From an uncultured Pseudomonadota bacterium (GTDB lineage: Bacteria > Pseudomonadota > Gammaproteobacteria > Methylococcales > Methylomonadaceae): a DNA stretch of 64,000 nt. Location of the stretch: positions 1 to 64,000 of the forward strand of contig CAIQDI010000006.1 in assembly GCA_903870545.1 (NCBI GenBank), read 5' to 3'. The position numbers were made by a program, and so were the translations under genes. Positions 9,094 to 18,093 of this stretch are shown piece after piece (positions within the stretch are counted from its first letter, which is position 1; each line of letters opens with the position of its first letter). The notes below the pieces were generated by a model. It saw only the letters and a program-made list of their open reading frames with translations, was not told the origin of the DNA and made no database searches.

Positions 9094-9527
9094 TTACGAT
9101 TATTCAACGTGTCACACACGCCAGCGTGACTGTGAATGGCAACGTTATTGGCAACATTGAACAAGGCATTTTGGCGTTAGTTGCAGTCGAAAAAATGGAC
9201 ACGATAACGCTTGCTGAACGCTTGCTGGAACGCATTTTAAACTACCGAATTTTTGCCGATGGCGACGATAAAATGAATTTGAGTTTGCGCGATATTCACG
9301 GCGGATTGTTGCTGGTGCCGCAATTCACGTTGGCAGCGAATACCAATAAAGGCAATCGCCCCAGTTTTGCTTCCGCCGCGCCACCTGAATTGGGACGCGA
9401 ACTGTTTGATTATTTACAAACGCACGCCGCGCAAATTTACGACAACGTGCAGTTTGGTGAATTTGGTGCCGATATGAAAGTCGCTTTGCTGAACGATGGT
9501 CCAGTGACATTTATGTTAAAAGTTTAA
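9090..9527 (+). CDS. dtd: D-aminoacyl-tRNA deacylase
   Basis: Removes D-amino acids mischarged onto tRNA. 145 residues, the standard length. Motifs: IQRVTHASVTVNG at the start, the SQF-like VPQFTLAANTNKGNRPSF (the Gln-Phe-Thr-Leu and NxGNRPSF blocks of the active site), FGADMKVALLNDGPVTF with the cross-subunit Gly-Pro... here as NDGPVTF. Translationally coupled to ubiC by an ATGA overlap, and convergent with the small DUF2897 gene, which its stop overlaps by a few bases. Confidence 0.97.
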   Translation: MITIIQRVTHASVTVNGNVIGNIEQGILALVAVEKMDTITLAERLLERILNYRIFADGDDKMNLSLRDIHGGLLLVPQFTLAANTNKGNRPSFASAAPPELGRELFDYLQTHAAQIYDNVQFGEFGADMKVALLNDGPVTFMLKV

Positions 9528-9658
9528 TCGTCTTCGTCGTCAGAATACGGTTGTGATTTCACATTCGGCGGCACTTTGTGGCTGTTGGCAGAACGTAACA
9601 AAATCAACAAACCACCTACGACAAATAAAATAATCACGATAAAAATGACAACGCCCAT
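9524..9658 (-). CDS. Small membrane protein, DUF2897 family
   Basis: A 44-residue gene. ATG at 9658 is preceded by GGGAGAATCGAA, a good ribosome site. Residues 2-21 form one hydrophobic helix (MGVVIFIVIILFVVGG), followed by a short polar tail that ends in an acidic cluster (SDDEDD). This pattern of one N-terminal helix and an acidic tail matches the DUF2897 family of gammaproteobacteria; function is unknown. The stop overlaps the convergent end of dtd. Confidence 0.78.
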   Translation of the reverse strand: MGVVIFIVIILFVVGGLLILLRSANSHKVPPNVKSQPYSDDEDD

Positions 9659-9684
9659 TTCGATTCTCCCATTTGAAAAAACAA

Positions 9685-9715
9685 AAGTCGGATTAGTTTC
9701 TACCTAATCCGACTT
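9685..9715 (-). terminator. Intrinsic terminator of the diheme peroxidase gene
   Basis: Perfect 12-bp stem AAGTCGGATTAG / CTAATCCGACTT with a 7-base loop. On the minus strand it is followed by TTGTTTTTTC. It lies about 40 bases after the peroxidase stop at 9753. Confidence 0.85.
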
Positions 9716-9752
9716 CCATTTTATAGTTTTAATCGCCGCACAAAAACTACAT

Positions 9753-11882
9753 TTACGGCTTTAAATAATCTTCAAAGGCTTTTATCGCACCCAACTTGGC
9801 ATCTCGACCATTTTTTCCTATCGCAGGAACGTTCAAGAATAAATCTTCGGCTTGTGTGGTATTTTTCACACTTGCATTCGTGCCATGACCGTTAGGAATT
9901 AACAATTGAGGATGATCAAACGGCGCACGTTCCCAGCGCACACGCTCATCAGTAAGTGATTTTAAGAAAGCCACCAAATCCGCTTTTTGTTCAGGTGTAA
10001 TCGGCTGTTCAAAAACGACGGTAGCAAAATGAGCGTTATTGTTGAAATTACCGCCACGGAAATAAAAGTCCACCACTTGTTCTAATGTCAACAAACTGCC
10101 GTTGTGCATATACGGCGCGGTTAATTCTACATTCCGCAAAGACGGCACTTTAAACGCACCTTTCACAGCGGCTAATGCTCGACCGCCATTGATTGTATTC
10201 AGCTCGGCTTTTAATACCGACACCTTGGGAATTTTTGAATATATCGCCGTATCGCCGCAATCGCCCGTAATGTAAGGATCATCGATTAGCTCATTGTATT
10301 TATAATCGACCAAGAAAGGATTATCCATATCGCAAGTATTCACCGCAATCCGATCAATCATCGGTTTGCCAGTCAAAAGTTGCTGAAGATATTGCTCACT
10401 AAAAGACAACGGATTACCAAAAGGATCTTCGCCGCCCACGCCTAAATCATTTTCTTCTGGTGTGACGCTGGTATTGAAATAACCTTCATCCATAATCGCT
10501 TGCGCGACCCCTTTACCGTTAAATGAACCGTTCAACGTTTTACGATTGACTAAACTTAACGATGCTCGCGCTCCTTTCGCGATAAAAAGATCAGGATGTG
10601 CGGCGGCCGATAACGTTGCGCCACGATGACAAATCGCGCAATGTGCTTCAAGAAATATCGTTAAACCTTTTTGTTGATGCTCATCCAATCCTTCAGGAAT
10701 GCGTGGATAAGTATCGGGAATGCGTGGCGTGTCAAACGGCGATTCATCAGACACCAGCGTTTGTTGATAAAGCTGCAACGCTAAACCAAAAAACAACGAA
10801 AAATTGGCTTCGGTAAGATTATAAGGCAAGGCTTTTACGTTTTTAGGTTTACCAAAATCGCCCTTTCCATCCCAATAACGCGGGGCAAAGGCTTTTTTAA
10901 TTAAGTCGTCATAAGACACAGTCAAACCCTTGCCCGATGTATTTCTCAGCGTTGCTAACACGCTGTCGTCAGCGTTAATTTCTTGTGTCGTTAATGGCTG
11001 ACGCGCTAACAATTTGCGCCCCAATTCTGGAAAAGTGCGTTGCGTGCAAGACATTTCGGCATCGTTGAGAGCAGGCGCAACAGCTTGTGAAGCCAGAGCC
11101 GCATTTTCTAAACGTAGAATTTCACTGACCACCGTCCCGTCTTCTTTCGCCACCCAAATTTTCGCTTTCGTATCGCGAACACCAAAAGCCGATACGCCAT
11201 TAAAAATGTTATTGGCGCGACCATCCCAAAAATTACGGAAATTAAACCCTGAGTTAATCACGCTAGGAGCTTGGCGATTTTGAACTTGGCGCGTATTTAA
11301 AGTTCCAGCATGAAAAATTTTGTCTTTTACCGAGGTGCAATTATCCGTGCTGCTACCCGTTTGAGTTGCGCTATTAAAACGGCGTAAAAATACGCCCGCC
11401 GACGACACCACATCATCGGTGTTAAATAATACCGATGAATTTTTATCAGTCGGATCGACTAACTGAAAAAATGGAAAATCGCTGGTTTGAAGTGTGTAAT
11501 TCACGCCGCCATTTTCGCCTGACGCTGTTTTTTGAAAGGTTGCACCAGTTGGTTTTTTATGTGAAATGCCAGTTGATAATTGATTTTGAAAGCGTCCATC
11601 GGCTCCCGCGTGAAAATGACACGACCCGCACGCCATGCCGTCACTGCCCACAGCAGAATCCCAAAACAACGCTTTACCCAATTGAATCGCCGCAGTTTTA
11701 TCAATCACAATCGGCGCATCGCCATCCAGTAATCCAGGTGTAATCGGCAGAGCAACGCCTTTCAAAGACGGCGGCGTATTACCGTGCGCTGCCACGTTTC
11801 CGGCAAATGTTAACGTGAGAGAACATAAAGTAAAAAGATGCCACGGTTTGGCAAGCATCGAAAAACGGTAGTTTTTGTGCAT
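9753..11882 (-). CDS. Exported diheme cytochrome c peroxidase family protein (MauG/SACCP-like)
   Basis: Large (709 residues) member of the bacterial diheme cytochrome c peroxidase family. A signal peptide (about residues 1-32) ends near VAAHG. Two heme-binding sites are visible: CGSCH at about 85-89 and CAICH at about 415-419. Family blocks include [12 protein letters not shown] and FWDGRA after the first heme and [20 protein letters not shown] with [11 protein letters not shown] near the C-terminus. Classic peroxidases of the family are about 330-350 residues, so this is an extended type like the surface-associated peroxidase SACCP of Methylococcus or CorB of Methylomicrobium. It follows the W-x-H secreted protein gene by 118 bases, and may act on that protein (inference): in the known pairs a tryptophan of the copper protein is oxidised to kynurenine. 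Location: periplasm or cell surface. Confidence 0.88.
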   Translation of the reverse strand: MHKNYRFSMLAKPWHLFTLCSLTLTFAGNVAAHGNTPPSLKGVALPITPGLLDGDAPIVIDKTAAIQLGKALFWDSAVGSDGMACGSCHFHAGADGRFQNQLSTGISHKKPTGATFQKTASGENGGVNYTLQTSDFPFFQLVDPTDKNSSVLFNTDDVVSSAGVFLRRFNSATQTGSSTDNCTSVKDKIFHAGTLNTRQVQNRQAPSVINSGFNFRNFWDGRANNIFNGVSAFGVRDTKAKIWVAKEDGTVVSEILRLENAALASQAVAPALNDAEMSCTQRTFPELGRKLLARQPLTTQEINADDSVLATLRNTSGKGLTVSYDDLIKKAFAPRYWDGKGDFGKPKNVKALPYNLTEANFSLFFGLALQLYQQTLVSDESPFDTPRIPDTYPRIPEGLDEHQQKGLTIFLEAHCAICHRGATLSAAAHPDLFIAKGARASLSLVNRKTLNGSFNGKGVAQAIMDEGYFNTSVTPEENDLGVGGEDPFGNPLSFSEQYLQQLLTGKPMIDRIAVNTCDMDNPFLVDYKYNELIDDPYITGDCGDTAIYSKIPKVSVLKAELNTINGGRALAAVKGAFKVPSLRNVELTAPYMHNGSLLTLEQVVDFYFRGGNFNNNAHFATVVFEQPITPEQKADLVAFLKSLTDERVRWERAPFDHPQLLIPNGHGTNASVKNTTQAEDLFLNVPAIGKNGRDAKLGAIKAFEDYLKP

Positions 11883-11949
11883 AATTTACTCAGTAATGTG
11901 AGTTATTCGAGAATAAGCGGTTAATTTTATAATGATATTTATACAAAAA

Positions 11950-11981
11950 AATCCGCCACAGCCATCGACCAGCGGCGGATT
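11950..11981 (-). terminator. Terminator or attenuator between the secreted protein and the peroxidase
   Basis: Stem AATCCGCC / GGCGGATT (8 bp) with a 16-base loop; on the minus strand the stem runs into T-rich sequence (GGATTTTTTTG). It lies 20 bases after the stop at 12001 and upstream of the peroxidase start at 11882, so it could set a high ratio of secreted protein to peroxidase. Confidence 0.75.
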
Positions 11982-12000
11982 GTTTTTGAAATGAGAGAAA

Positions 12001-12750
12001 TTATTTAACCTTTACACTAACTTTAATGTTGTTTAGGGCAGCATTGTCAGTGATGTTTGCATCAGGATTAAAACCACCGACCACAAACATATAAGTTCCC
12101 GTTTTAGCAGCTTTAAAACTAAGGGTTAATTTGCCTGGAACACCGTCTTTTTTCGGTTTTAAATCGACATCATTCACCGTGTTACTGTCAGCATCGTAAC
12201 CATGAATCACATATTTCATGACAAGGTTGCCAATACTCACAGCAGGTTCATCTTCTGTCATCGCGCCAATTTTAGACATGTTGCCATTTTGAATATAAAA
12301 ATGATCCAATACATAATCATAAGGCGCAGAACCTGATACGCCAAGAACCGCTGCAACCGCTGGAGTAGTGTTAGTAGCTGGAATAGCTTTAACGGCTGTA
12401 ATAGGTTTAACGCCTCCTGCTAAATCTGTCGCGCCGCGATACCAAACGGTTGAGCCTGGGTGAATGCCTTTTACTTCTGAAGTTGTCGTGATGGTAACAG
12501 TTTGACCTTGGTTAGCCGTCACAAATCCCCAGCCTGAATGGTGCGTCCAGCCCATATCACCAAACGCTGGATTGCTCCAACTTTGACTTTTTGCTGTAAA
12601 AACAGCTGTAGTCAGCACAGTCGTGAACGTCGGCATCATACCTTTTCCCTTTCCAGGAATAGTGGCGGCGTGACCAACAGAAACTGCCATTAAACCCACT
12701 GCTACGATGGACGCTACACGACCAAAAACGCTTTTATTGTTTTTTTTCAT
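12001..12750 (-). CDS. Secreted protein with W-x-H site, resembling the MopE/CorA copper-binding family
   Basis: 249 residues with a Sec signal peptide (about 1-28, ending GHA|A). The mature protein is beta-rich in appearance and contains W68-T69-H70-H71 (GDMGWTHHSGWGF) plus His at 97, 150 and 183. In MopE and CorA of methanotrophs the Cu(I) site is formed by a kynurenine derived from Trp, a His two residues later (W-x-H), and a second His tens of residues downstream; the pattern here matches that arrangement, and the gene next door encodes a diheme peroxidase of the kind paired with those proteins. Overall sequence similarity to CorA or MopE cannot be judged by eye, so function is inference. 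The mature protein may be exported to the surface or medium. A -24/-12 promoter-like sequence lies about 90 bases upstream and a terminator follows. Confidence 0.68.
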   Translation of the reverse strand: MKKNNKSVFGRVASIVAVGLMAVSVGHAATIPGKGKGMMPTFTTVLTTAVFTAKSQSWSNPAFGDMGWTHHSGWGFVTANQGQTVTITTTSEVKGIHPGSTVWYRGATDLAGGVKPITAVKAIPATNTTPAVAAVLGVSGSAPYDYVLDHFYIQNGNMSKIGAMTEDEPAVSIGNLVMKYVIHGYDADSNTVNDVDLKPKKDGVPGKLTLSFKAAKTGTYMFVVGGFNPDANITDNAALNNIKVSVKVK

Positions 12751-12836
12751 AAAATGTTTTGCTTAATAAAAAATAATTTCGGTGAATTTTAAAAACTTCT
12801 CCAACACGATAAAAAATTGTGTTGCATACAGACTTT

Positions 12837-12852
12837 AGCGAAAGTCGTGCCA
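12837..12852 (-). promoter_or_regulatory. Sigma-54-type promoter candidate of the W-x-H protein gene
   Basis: On the minus strand TGGCACGACTTTCGCT has GG at 12851-12850 and GC at 12839-12838 with exactly 10 bases between, and the TGGCACG half is a perfect match to the -24 element. Transcription would start near 12826, giving a leader of about 75 bases that contains a small CAACAC/GTGTTG hairpin. No sigma-70 element of comparable quality was seen here. Confidence 0.5.
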
Positions 12853-12952
12853 CAAATATAATTATTTATTTTTCAACATGTTAAGGATAAAACAGCGGGA
12901 GTATGTGTGCTGAACTGCGTGATATACCCTATTAAAAATAAGAAAATAAGGC

Positions 12953-12981
12953 AAATGCCGCGATGTGATATGGCGGCATTT
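12953..12981 (-). terminator. Hairpin downstream of the response regulator gene
   Basis: Perfect 9-bp stem AAATGCCGC / GCGGCATTT with an 11-base loop, about 50 bases after the stop of the response regulator at 13029. The T-run is better on the plus strand (TTTTTAA) than on the minus strand, so its direction is uncertain. Confidence 0.5.
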
Positions 12982-13028
12982 TTAATGGTGAGCTGAAAAA
13001 ACGTTTTTTGAAATGATGTTGACGGCGT

Positions 13029-13400
13029 TTATGGTTGCAAAATCGCCTGGATTTTTCCAATCAATCGTTCAACATCCACCGGCTTCGTTTCATAATCATC
13101 ACAACTGCCTTCAAATAATTTTGCTTCGGCAACGTGTGATGGCATGGTGTGTCCGGATAACATAATCACTGGAATGTGCGCGGTAATAGGATTTCTTTTA
13201 ATCAAACGTGTGGCTTCCAAACCATCCATTACAGGCATATTTAAATCCATCAAAATTAAATCTGGACGTTCCAAGGAGGCGACAGATATAGATTCTTCAC
13301 CATTTCTAGCGACAATGACAGTGTAATTTCTACGCTGTAAATGACGCAACAACATATCCCGAACCATTTCGTCATCTTCCACTATTAGTATTTTCATCAT
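13029..13400 (-). CDS. Single-domain response regulator (CheY-like)
   Basis: Stand-alone receiver domain of 123 residues: acidic pair in VEDDEMV, phospho-acceptor Asp in LILMDLNMPVMDG, Thr/Ser switch in PVIMLSGH, conserved Lys in YETKPVD. There is no output domain. It lies 20 bases downstream of the MCP gene and is transcribed with it, together with the PAS gene, so it probably receives phosphate from a kinase linked to that receptor, or from one of the orphan kinases in the window. There is no sign of CheA or CheW here. Confidence 0.9.
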   Translation of the reverse strand: MMKILIVEDDEMVRDMLLRHLQRRNYTVIVARNGEESISVASLERPDLILMDLNMPVMDGLEATRLIKRNPITAHIPVIMLSGHTMPSHVAEAKLFEGSCDDYETKPVDVERLIGKIQAILQP

Positions 13401-13419
13401 TTCGGATTTTCCATTTTAT

Positions 13420-15054
13420 TTAAGGGTATATTTTGAAATTGCCAACCGTTGCTGACAAATTATGTGTTTGTTCTTCGAGTGACTTAGCCGCCGCCGACGC
13501 TTGTTCGACTAACGCCGCGTTTTGTTGTGTTACGTCGTCCATGTATGAAAGCGATTGATTTACCTGCACAATACTGGTCGATTGTTCATTGGAAGCCACA
13601 GTAATTTCTGAAATGGTATTGGTTACACCTTGAATTGAACTTAAAATTTCTTCCATTGTTTTACCAGCTTTTGCGGCTAAATAACTCCCTTCTTGAACTT
13701 TATCAACAGAATCACCAATCAAATTTTTAATTTCACCGGCTGCCGACGCGGCACGTTGTGCCAAACTGCGTACTTCCGTTGCCACTACCGCAAAACCGCG
13801 CCCTTGATCGCCGGCTCGGGCTGCTTCCACCGCCGCATTTAACGCTAAAATGTTGGTTTGAAATGCAATACCGTCAATCACGGAAATAATATCCACAATT
13901 TTTTTCGACGATTCGTTAATGCCATTCATGGTCACGACCACTTGACTCACTGCCGTCACACCGTTTCGAGCAATAGTTGACGACATGCGTGCTAATTCAT
14001 TGGCATGATTCGCACTTTGGCTATTTTTCTGTACAGCGGAAGTAAATTCTTCCATATTTGCGGCTGTTTTTTCCAAACTATCGGCTTGTTCTTCCGTGCG
14101 ACGCGACAAATCGTTATTTCCTGCCGCAATTTCTTTAGCGGCGAGGGTGATAATTTCGCTGGAATCCTTAATTTCACTTACCAACGCCTTGATATTATCC
14201 ACCGTGCTATTCATTCCTGAAATCACTTTACCAAAGGTACCAGGATAATTTTTTTGAATGCTTTGCGTTAAATCGCCTTCTGATAAAGCGTTTGAAATTC
14301 GGGTAATATCATTCAAACTGCCTTCCAGCGCATCGAGCGATAAATTCACATTGTTTTTCAACACCGCGAAATCACCCTGCCCTTCTGCATGAACTCGTTT
14401 ACTAATATCGCCCTTCGCCACATTACTCATGACTTCGCCGACATTATTCAACATGGCTTGCATCATGTGCATGGTTTGAGAAGTGCTATCAACCACACGA
14501 GCGTATTCGCCTTTAACGGTTAAGTTCACTTTTTTATTAAAATTACCGGCACTCACCGCTGCCATCAAATCGATGATGGCAGCGGTGGTGGTGGACAAAA
14601 CATCGGTCAGCGAATTCAATCTTTTTAGCGCGTGAGCAAAACTACCGTGTAAGCCTTCAGAATAACTGCGCCGACTAAAATCACCATAAGTAATATAGGC
14701 CATTGAATAATACAAATCGACTTGAGCCGTTTCAACGTGATCCATCAAATCATTCATCGACCATGCTAATTTTTGTAATTCTGTTTGTTTGCCGTTAATT
14801 TGCGTAATCCGCGCGTATACTTCGCCTTTGCGCCACAAATCGGCGGCAGCAACCAGTTTTTTAAGTAGCTCTTTATCGTGCTGATTGGATTGATGCCACA
14901 ACCAAACTGAAATGATTGAGCCTAACGTCAGAAAAGTGAGAATCAACGGTTGATGATTATCGAGCAGCCAGCTGTAACCCAGCGACGCAGACCACATCAA
15001 CGCCATCAGCGTCAATGCCACTTTTTCGTTTAGCTTAAAGAGATTGGAGAACAT
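13420..15054 (-). CDS. Methyl-accepting chemotaxis protein
   Basis: Receptor of about 544 residues. Two N-terminal hydrophobic helices (about 13-50) with a very short loop between anchor it; there is no periplasmic sensor domain. A long linker with HAMP-like repeats follows ([43 protein letters not shown]), then the cytoplasmic signalling tip [30 protein letters not shown] (residues around 400, given by key residues only) and [19 protein letters not shown]. The ATG at 15054 is used because GAGGAAC sits 6 bases upstream; an earlier ATG at 15069 also exists. It overlaps the end of the PAS gene, which probably provides the missing sensory domain, so the two resemble a split Aer-type aerotaxis receptor. 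Confidence 0.92.
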   Translation of the reverse strand: MFSNLFKLNEKVALTLMALMWSASLGYSWLLDNHQPLILTFLTLGSIISVWLWHQSNQHDKELLKKLVAAADLWRKGEVYARITQINGKQTELQKLAWSMNDLMDHVETAQVDLYYSMAYITYGDFSRRSYSEGLHGSFAHALKRLNSLTDVLSTTTAAIIDLMAAVSAGNFNKKVNLTVKGEYARVVDSTSQTMHMMQAMLNNVGEVMSNVAKGDISKRVHAEGQGDFAVLKNNVNLSLDALEGSLNDITRISNALSEGDLTQSIQKNYPGTFGKVISGMNSTVDNIKALVSEIKDSSEIITLAAKEIAAGNNDLSRRTEEQADSLEKTAANMEEFTSAVQKNSQSANHANELARMSSTIARNGVTAVSQVVVTMNGINESSKKIVDIISVIDGIAFQTNILALNAAVEAARAGDQGRGFAVVATEVRSLAQRAASAAGEIKNLIGDSVDKVQEGSYLAAKAGKTMEEILSSIQGVTNTISEITVASNEQSTSIVQVNQSLSYMDDVTQQNAALVEQASAAAKSLEEQTHNLSATVGNFKIYP

Positions 15055-15565
15055 TGATAAGTTCCTCATAACTAACGCCTTTGTCCTTTAATACTTTACC
15101 TAAAATTGCGCCAGAAGCTGCCATTGCATCCTTTGTTGCTGCATTTTTTTCAGCTTCTAACATGGATTTATAAAGATCAGTCACAATGGGAATCGCTTTG
15201 GGATTAGGCATTCGTCGTACGGAAGTGTAGCCAATTTTTTTTTTATCTTTATCGATAATGGGTACAACGTGAGTAAACACCCAATAAAAACTGCCATCTT
15301 TCGACATATTTTTAACATAAGCAAAAATTTCTTTGTCTTCAGCTAAATAATCCCATAACAATTTAAACACGACGCGCGGCATATCCGGGTGACGAACGAT
15401 GTTGTGCTGACTACCCAGTAATTCACTTTCTTTGTAGCCGGAAAATTCGATAAAAATTTCATTGCCATAAATAATTCGACCCGTTAAATCTGTTTTGGAC
15501 ACAATGAAATCTTGTTCTCGCATAAAGCGTTCTTTATCAGTGGGTATAATATCTTTGCGTTTCAT
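15035..15565 (-). CDS. PAS-domain protein, Aer-like sensor module
   Basis: 176 residues with a single PAS domain of the Aer type: [75 protein letters not shown]. These Aer-family PAS domains bind FAD in known members. The C-terminal part (about 125-176) is helical with no known domain. The gene ends inside the start of the MCP gene (about 20 bases of overlap), so the two products are made together. The same PAS type opens the kinase at 51036-53198. Confidence 0.88.
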   Translation of the reverse strand: MKRKDIIPTDKERFMREQDFIVSKTDLTGRIIYGNEIFIEFSGYKESELLGSQHNIVRHPDMPRVVFKLLWDYLAEDKEIFAYVKNMSKDGSFYWVFTHVVPIIDKDKKKIGYTSVRRMPNPKAIPIVTDLYKSMLEAEKNAATKDAMAASGAILGKVLKDKGVSYEELINVLQSL

Positions 15566-15645
15566 AGTCTATCGCTGTTTTAATTTTTACGGTTGATTTG
15601 GCGTTATAATGCCAGCATTCTGACAGATTTTTATTTATATTTACA

Positions 15646-16347
15646 ATGGCACTTTCTGAAATCACTCGCTTACAATATTTAACCGCAATAGGCGTAACCG
15701 TTTGGCAATCACGGTTTACAGCTGAAGTCATTGCGCCACCACTTGAACCTATCGACGTTATTTCGATTGAACAGGCAACGCCGGAAACGCCAGATTCGTG
15801 GGAATCATTACGCGCGGACGTAATTCAATGTGAACAATGCACATTATGTACCACTCGCACCCAAACCGTTTTTGGTGAAGGAAATGTCAATGCCGATTGG
15901 CTTTTCATTGGCGAAGCACCGGGCGAATACGAAGACGAACAAGGCAAACCCTTTGTCGGCGAAGCGGGGCAATTATTAACAAAACTTTTACACGCCATGC
16001 GATTGACGCGCGAAGAAGTCTTTATTACGAACGTTTTAAAATGTCGTCCGCCCCAAAATCGCGACCCGCACGTTGATGAAATCAAACAATGCCGCGACTA
16101 TTTACGCCGACAAATCGCCTTAATTCAGCCAAAAATAATTATTGCCGTGGGACGAATTGCCGCGCAAACATTGTTGAATACGCACGAAAAAATTGGGAAA
16201 TTACGCGGCGAAGTCCATTACGTTGAAAACATTCCGCTGATTGCCATTTATCATCCGTCGTATTTGTTGCGCTCACTGATTGAAAAACGGAAGGCGTGGC
16301 AGGATTTACAATTTGCGCTGCACGAGTTCAAAAAGATTACAAACTAA
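15646..16347 (+). CDS. Uracil-DNA glycosylase, family 4 (iron-sulfur type)
   Basis: Removes uracil from DNA; 233 residues. After a variable N-terminal region of about 60 residues the family 4 core is present: cluster Cys in CEQCTLC, motif GEAPGEYEDEQGKPFVG, further Cys region VLKCRPPQNRDP with C in KQCRDYL, and the HPSYLLRS motif near the C-terminus. The last 23 codons of this gene are part of a 70-base segment that recurs at 18094-18163, so the 3' end may have been replaced when the next gene was inserted. It is divergent from the PAS gene with an 80-base gap. Confidence 0.93.
   Translation: MALSEITRLQYLTAIGVTVWQSRFTAEVIAPPLEPIDVISIEQATPETPDSWESLRADVIQCEQCTLCTTRTQTVFGEGNVNADWLFIGEAPGEYEDEQGKPFVGEAGQLLTKLLHAMRLTREEVFITNVLKCRPPQNRDPHVDEIKQCRDYLRRQIALIQPKIIIAVGRIAAQTLLNTHEKIGKLRGEVHYVENIPLIAIYHPSYLLRSLIEKRKAWQDLQFALHEFKKITN
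16251..16320 (+). repeat. Left copy of 70-base direct repeat (uracil-DNA glycosylase 3' end)
   Basis: 67 of 70 bases are identical to 18094-18163 in the same orientation. The copy covers the HPSYLLRS motif and following residues. The two copies flank the 457-residue solenoid gene. Confidence 0.9.
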
Positions 16348-16568
16348 TTAAAGCATCTGGAATCTGTCAGGTTTAACATTTCGTAAAACTATGTGAATAA
16401 AAGCATTAGGGTTTTTATTTATAGTAATAATCATTAAAAAAGCGCACTCTAATCAGGTATTTAGTCAGTGTCAGTTGTCTAGGTTTTTGAAACTAATTTC
16501 TAAATTAAAGTCGGCTGATTCACAATATCATCCGTAGGTTTCTAATTTTTACTTGGAGTACACTAATC

Positions 16569-17942
16569 ATGTCATATAAATACGACGCTTCAGTAGCAGC
16601 GAATGAAGTAGTAAGTTACGATACTTTCGCAAACATCAGTCCCGTGCAAGGGGATGCTACCAGAAATGTACTATTGCTTAATGCCGCAATGGTAGCGAGC
16701 GCGGTTACATTAACCGATTCATTTTTTTCGAGTGTTTCACAGTTCAAACAGCTTGTTTTCGGCACCACAACTAGCGGCTCACAAAGCGTTACGTTGGGCG
16801 AAAATTATAAAAATGCAGGTTTCCATTCAATTGAGTCACAAACGACAGCGGGTTCCATGAAAGTCGATGCGATGTTCTCGTACACCGACTCTGACTACAA
16901 CTTGCAATCTACTTCTGGCACATTGGATGTGTTCTCTGGCGATACAAAAGACAGTATCACATTGGCAGCAACGTCAGGTGCGATTACAGTTTCTGCGGGT
17001 GATAATAATCACACGATTAACACTTCCACTACATCAGGCGCGACAAGCATTACCATTCACGATAAAGTAGGTACGGTGAACAATGGTAGCATCTCAACAA
17101 CGTCAGGATTGGTGCTATTTTCAGCAGAAGATGGCAACAACAACTTTGTTTCACAGACCACTTCAGGCGGGAACACCATTTACACGGGAAACGGTGATAA
17201 TCATTTTGGAGCCAATTCTACTTCAGGCGGTATCACAGCTACCATCGGCTCAGGCGACAATGTTTTCAGCGCGAAAACAACCTCTGGCGCGGTAACTGTT
17301 ACTATCGGCGGCGGCGACAACGTAATCACATCGGCTACACAATCGGGCGGCATTACTATTTCGACAGGCAATGGTGACAACACCATAGCCGCCACTTCGG
17401 CTTCTGGTAGAATTACCATTACAACCGGTGCTGGAAACGACAATGTTGCTGTGAGTAGTGGTTCTGCTGGGTCTACAGTGAATGCGGGTTCTGGTGTGAA
17501 TGTCATTAACATTGTAGATAAATCGGCAGGAATCAACACAATTGTTGCAACTGATTTGACAAGTGCCAATTTAGTTCAAGGCAGCTCATCCGCCTTGTCT
17601 ATCTTTCATCTTGGAACAGTTACATTCGGTGCGTTGGAATGGACTACTCAATCGTTAGTTGCAGGCACAACGGCTGCATCAGTAAGTCCTTTAACAGGTC
17701 TTCTGACGTTCACGGGTACGCCTACCGCAACGGGTGCAGACTTTGCAGCACAAGTTCTACAGTTTTTAGGTGGAACATCAGAAGCCGGCAAAGTTGTCGC
17801 GTATGACGACGGTGCTAATCAATGGTTATTCGCCTCAACAAATGAAAATACCGGTCATTATGTAGAGTTAGTCGGAATTCACATTGCTAATTTTGAAGGT
17901 GCTTCGGTTACTAGCGGCGTTGGTGTGTTGCAAGTTGGGTAG
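16569..17942 (+). CDS. Solenoid-like protein with 20-residue TSG...GxGDN repeats, probable type I secretion substrate
   Basis: 457 residues, acidic, rich in Gly, Ser, Thr, Asn and Asp, without Lys/Arg-rich N-terminus or signal peptide. From about residue 95 to 325 the sequence is built from 20-residue units that start with TSG and carry a GxGDN turn near the middle (for example TSGGITATIGSGDNVFSAKT and TSGAVTVTIGGGDNVITSAT); about ten units can be counted. This is related in composition to RTX repeats, but the period is 20 instead of 9. The C-terminal region has VVAYDDGANQWLF and YVELVGIHIANFEG, resembling C-terminal regions of surface-layer-like proteins exported without a signal peptide. 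Start chosen: ATG after TTGGAG. Strong terminator follows. It lies between two copies of the neighbouring gene's 3' end. Function unknown; surface or extracellular location is inferred. Confidence 0.7.
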   Translation: MSYKYDASVAANEVVSYDTFANISPVQGDATRNVLLLNAAMVASAVTLTDSFFSSVSQFKQLVFGTTTSGSQSVTLGENYKNAGFHSIESQTTAGSMKVDAMFSYTDSDYNLQSTSGTLDVFSGDTKDSITLAATSGAITVSAGDNNHTINTSTTSGATSITIHDKVGTVNNGSISTTSGLVLFSAEDGNNNFVSQTTSGGNTIYTGNGDNHFGANSTSGGITATIGSGDNVFSAKTTSGAVTVTIGGGDNVITSATQSGGITISTGNGDNTIAATSASGRITITTGAGNDNVAVSSGSAGSTVNAGSGVNVINIVDKSAGINTIVATDLTSANLVQGSSSALSIFHLGTVTFGALEWTTQSLVAGTTAASVSPLTGLLTFTGTPTATGADFAAQVLQFLGGTSEAGKVVAYDDGANQWLFASTNENTGHYVELVGIHIANFEGASVTSGVGVLQVG

Positions 17943-18016
17943 GCAGCAAATTGTTACAATTTTTGATGACTGTTATTTAACGTCCAAAAGTTAAAACATT
18001 AAGGCGATACAAAATA

Positions 18017-18056
18017 AAAACCGCCTTTAAATTCACTGTTTCACAAAGGCGGTTTT
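18017..18056 (+). terminator. Terminator of the solenoid gene
   Basis: Perfect 12-bp stem AAAACCGCCTTT / AAAGGCGGTTTT with a 16-base loop followed by TT, about 75 bases after the stop. Confidence 0.88.
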
Positions 18057-18093
18057 TTCAGTTTTACTTTTAAAATATCGCCGCTAAATAATA

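Noticed and set aside
17201-17569. Minus-strand open frame opposite the solenoid gene
   Set aside because: Antisense shadow of the 20-residue repeats; no ribosome site.
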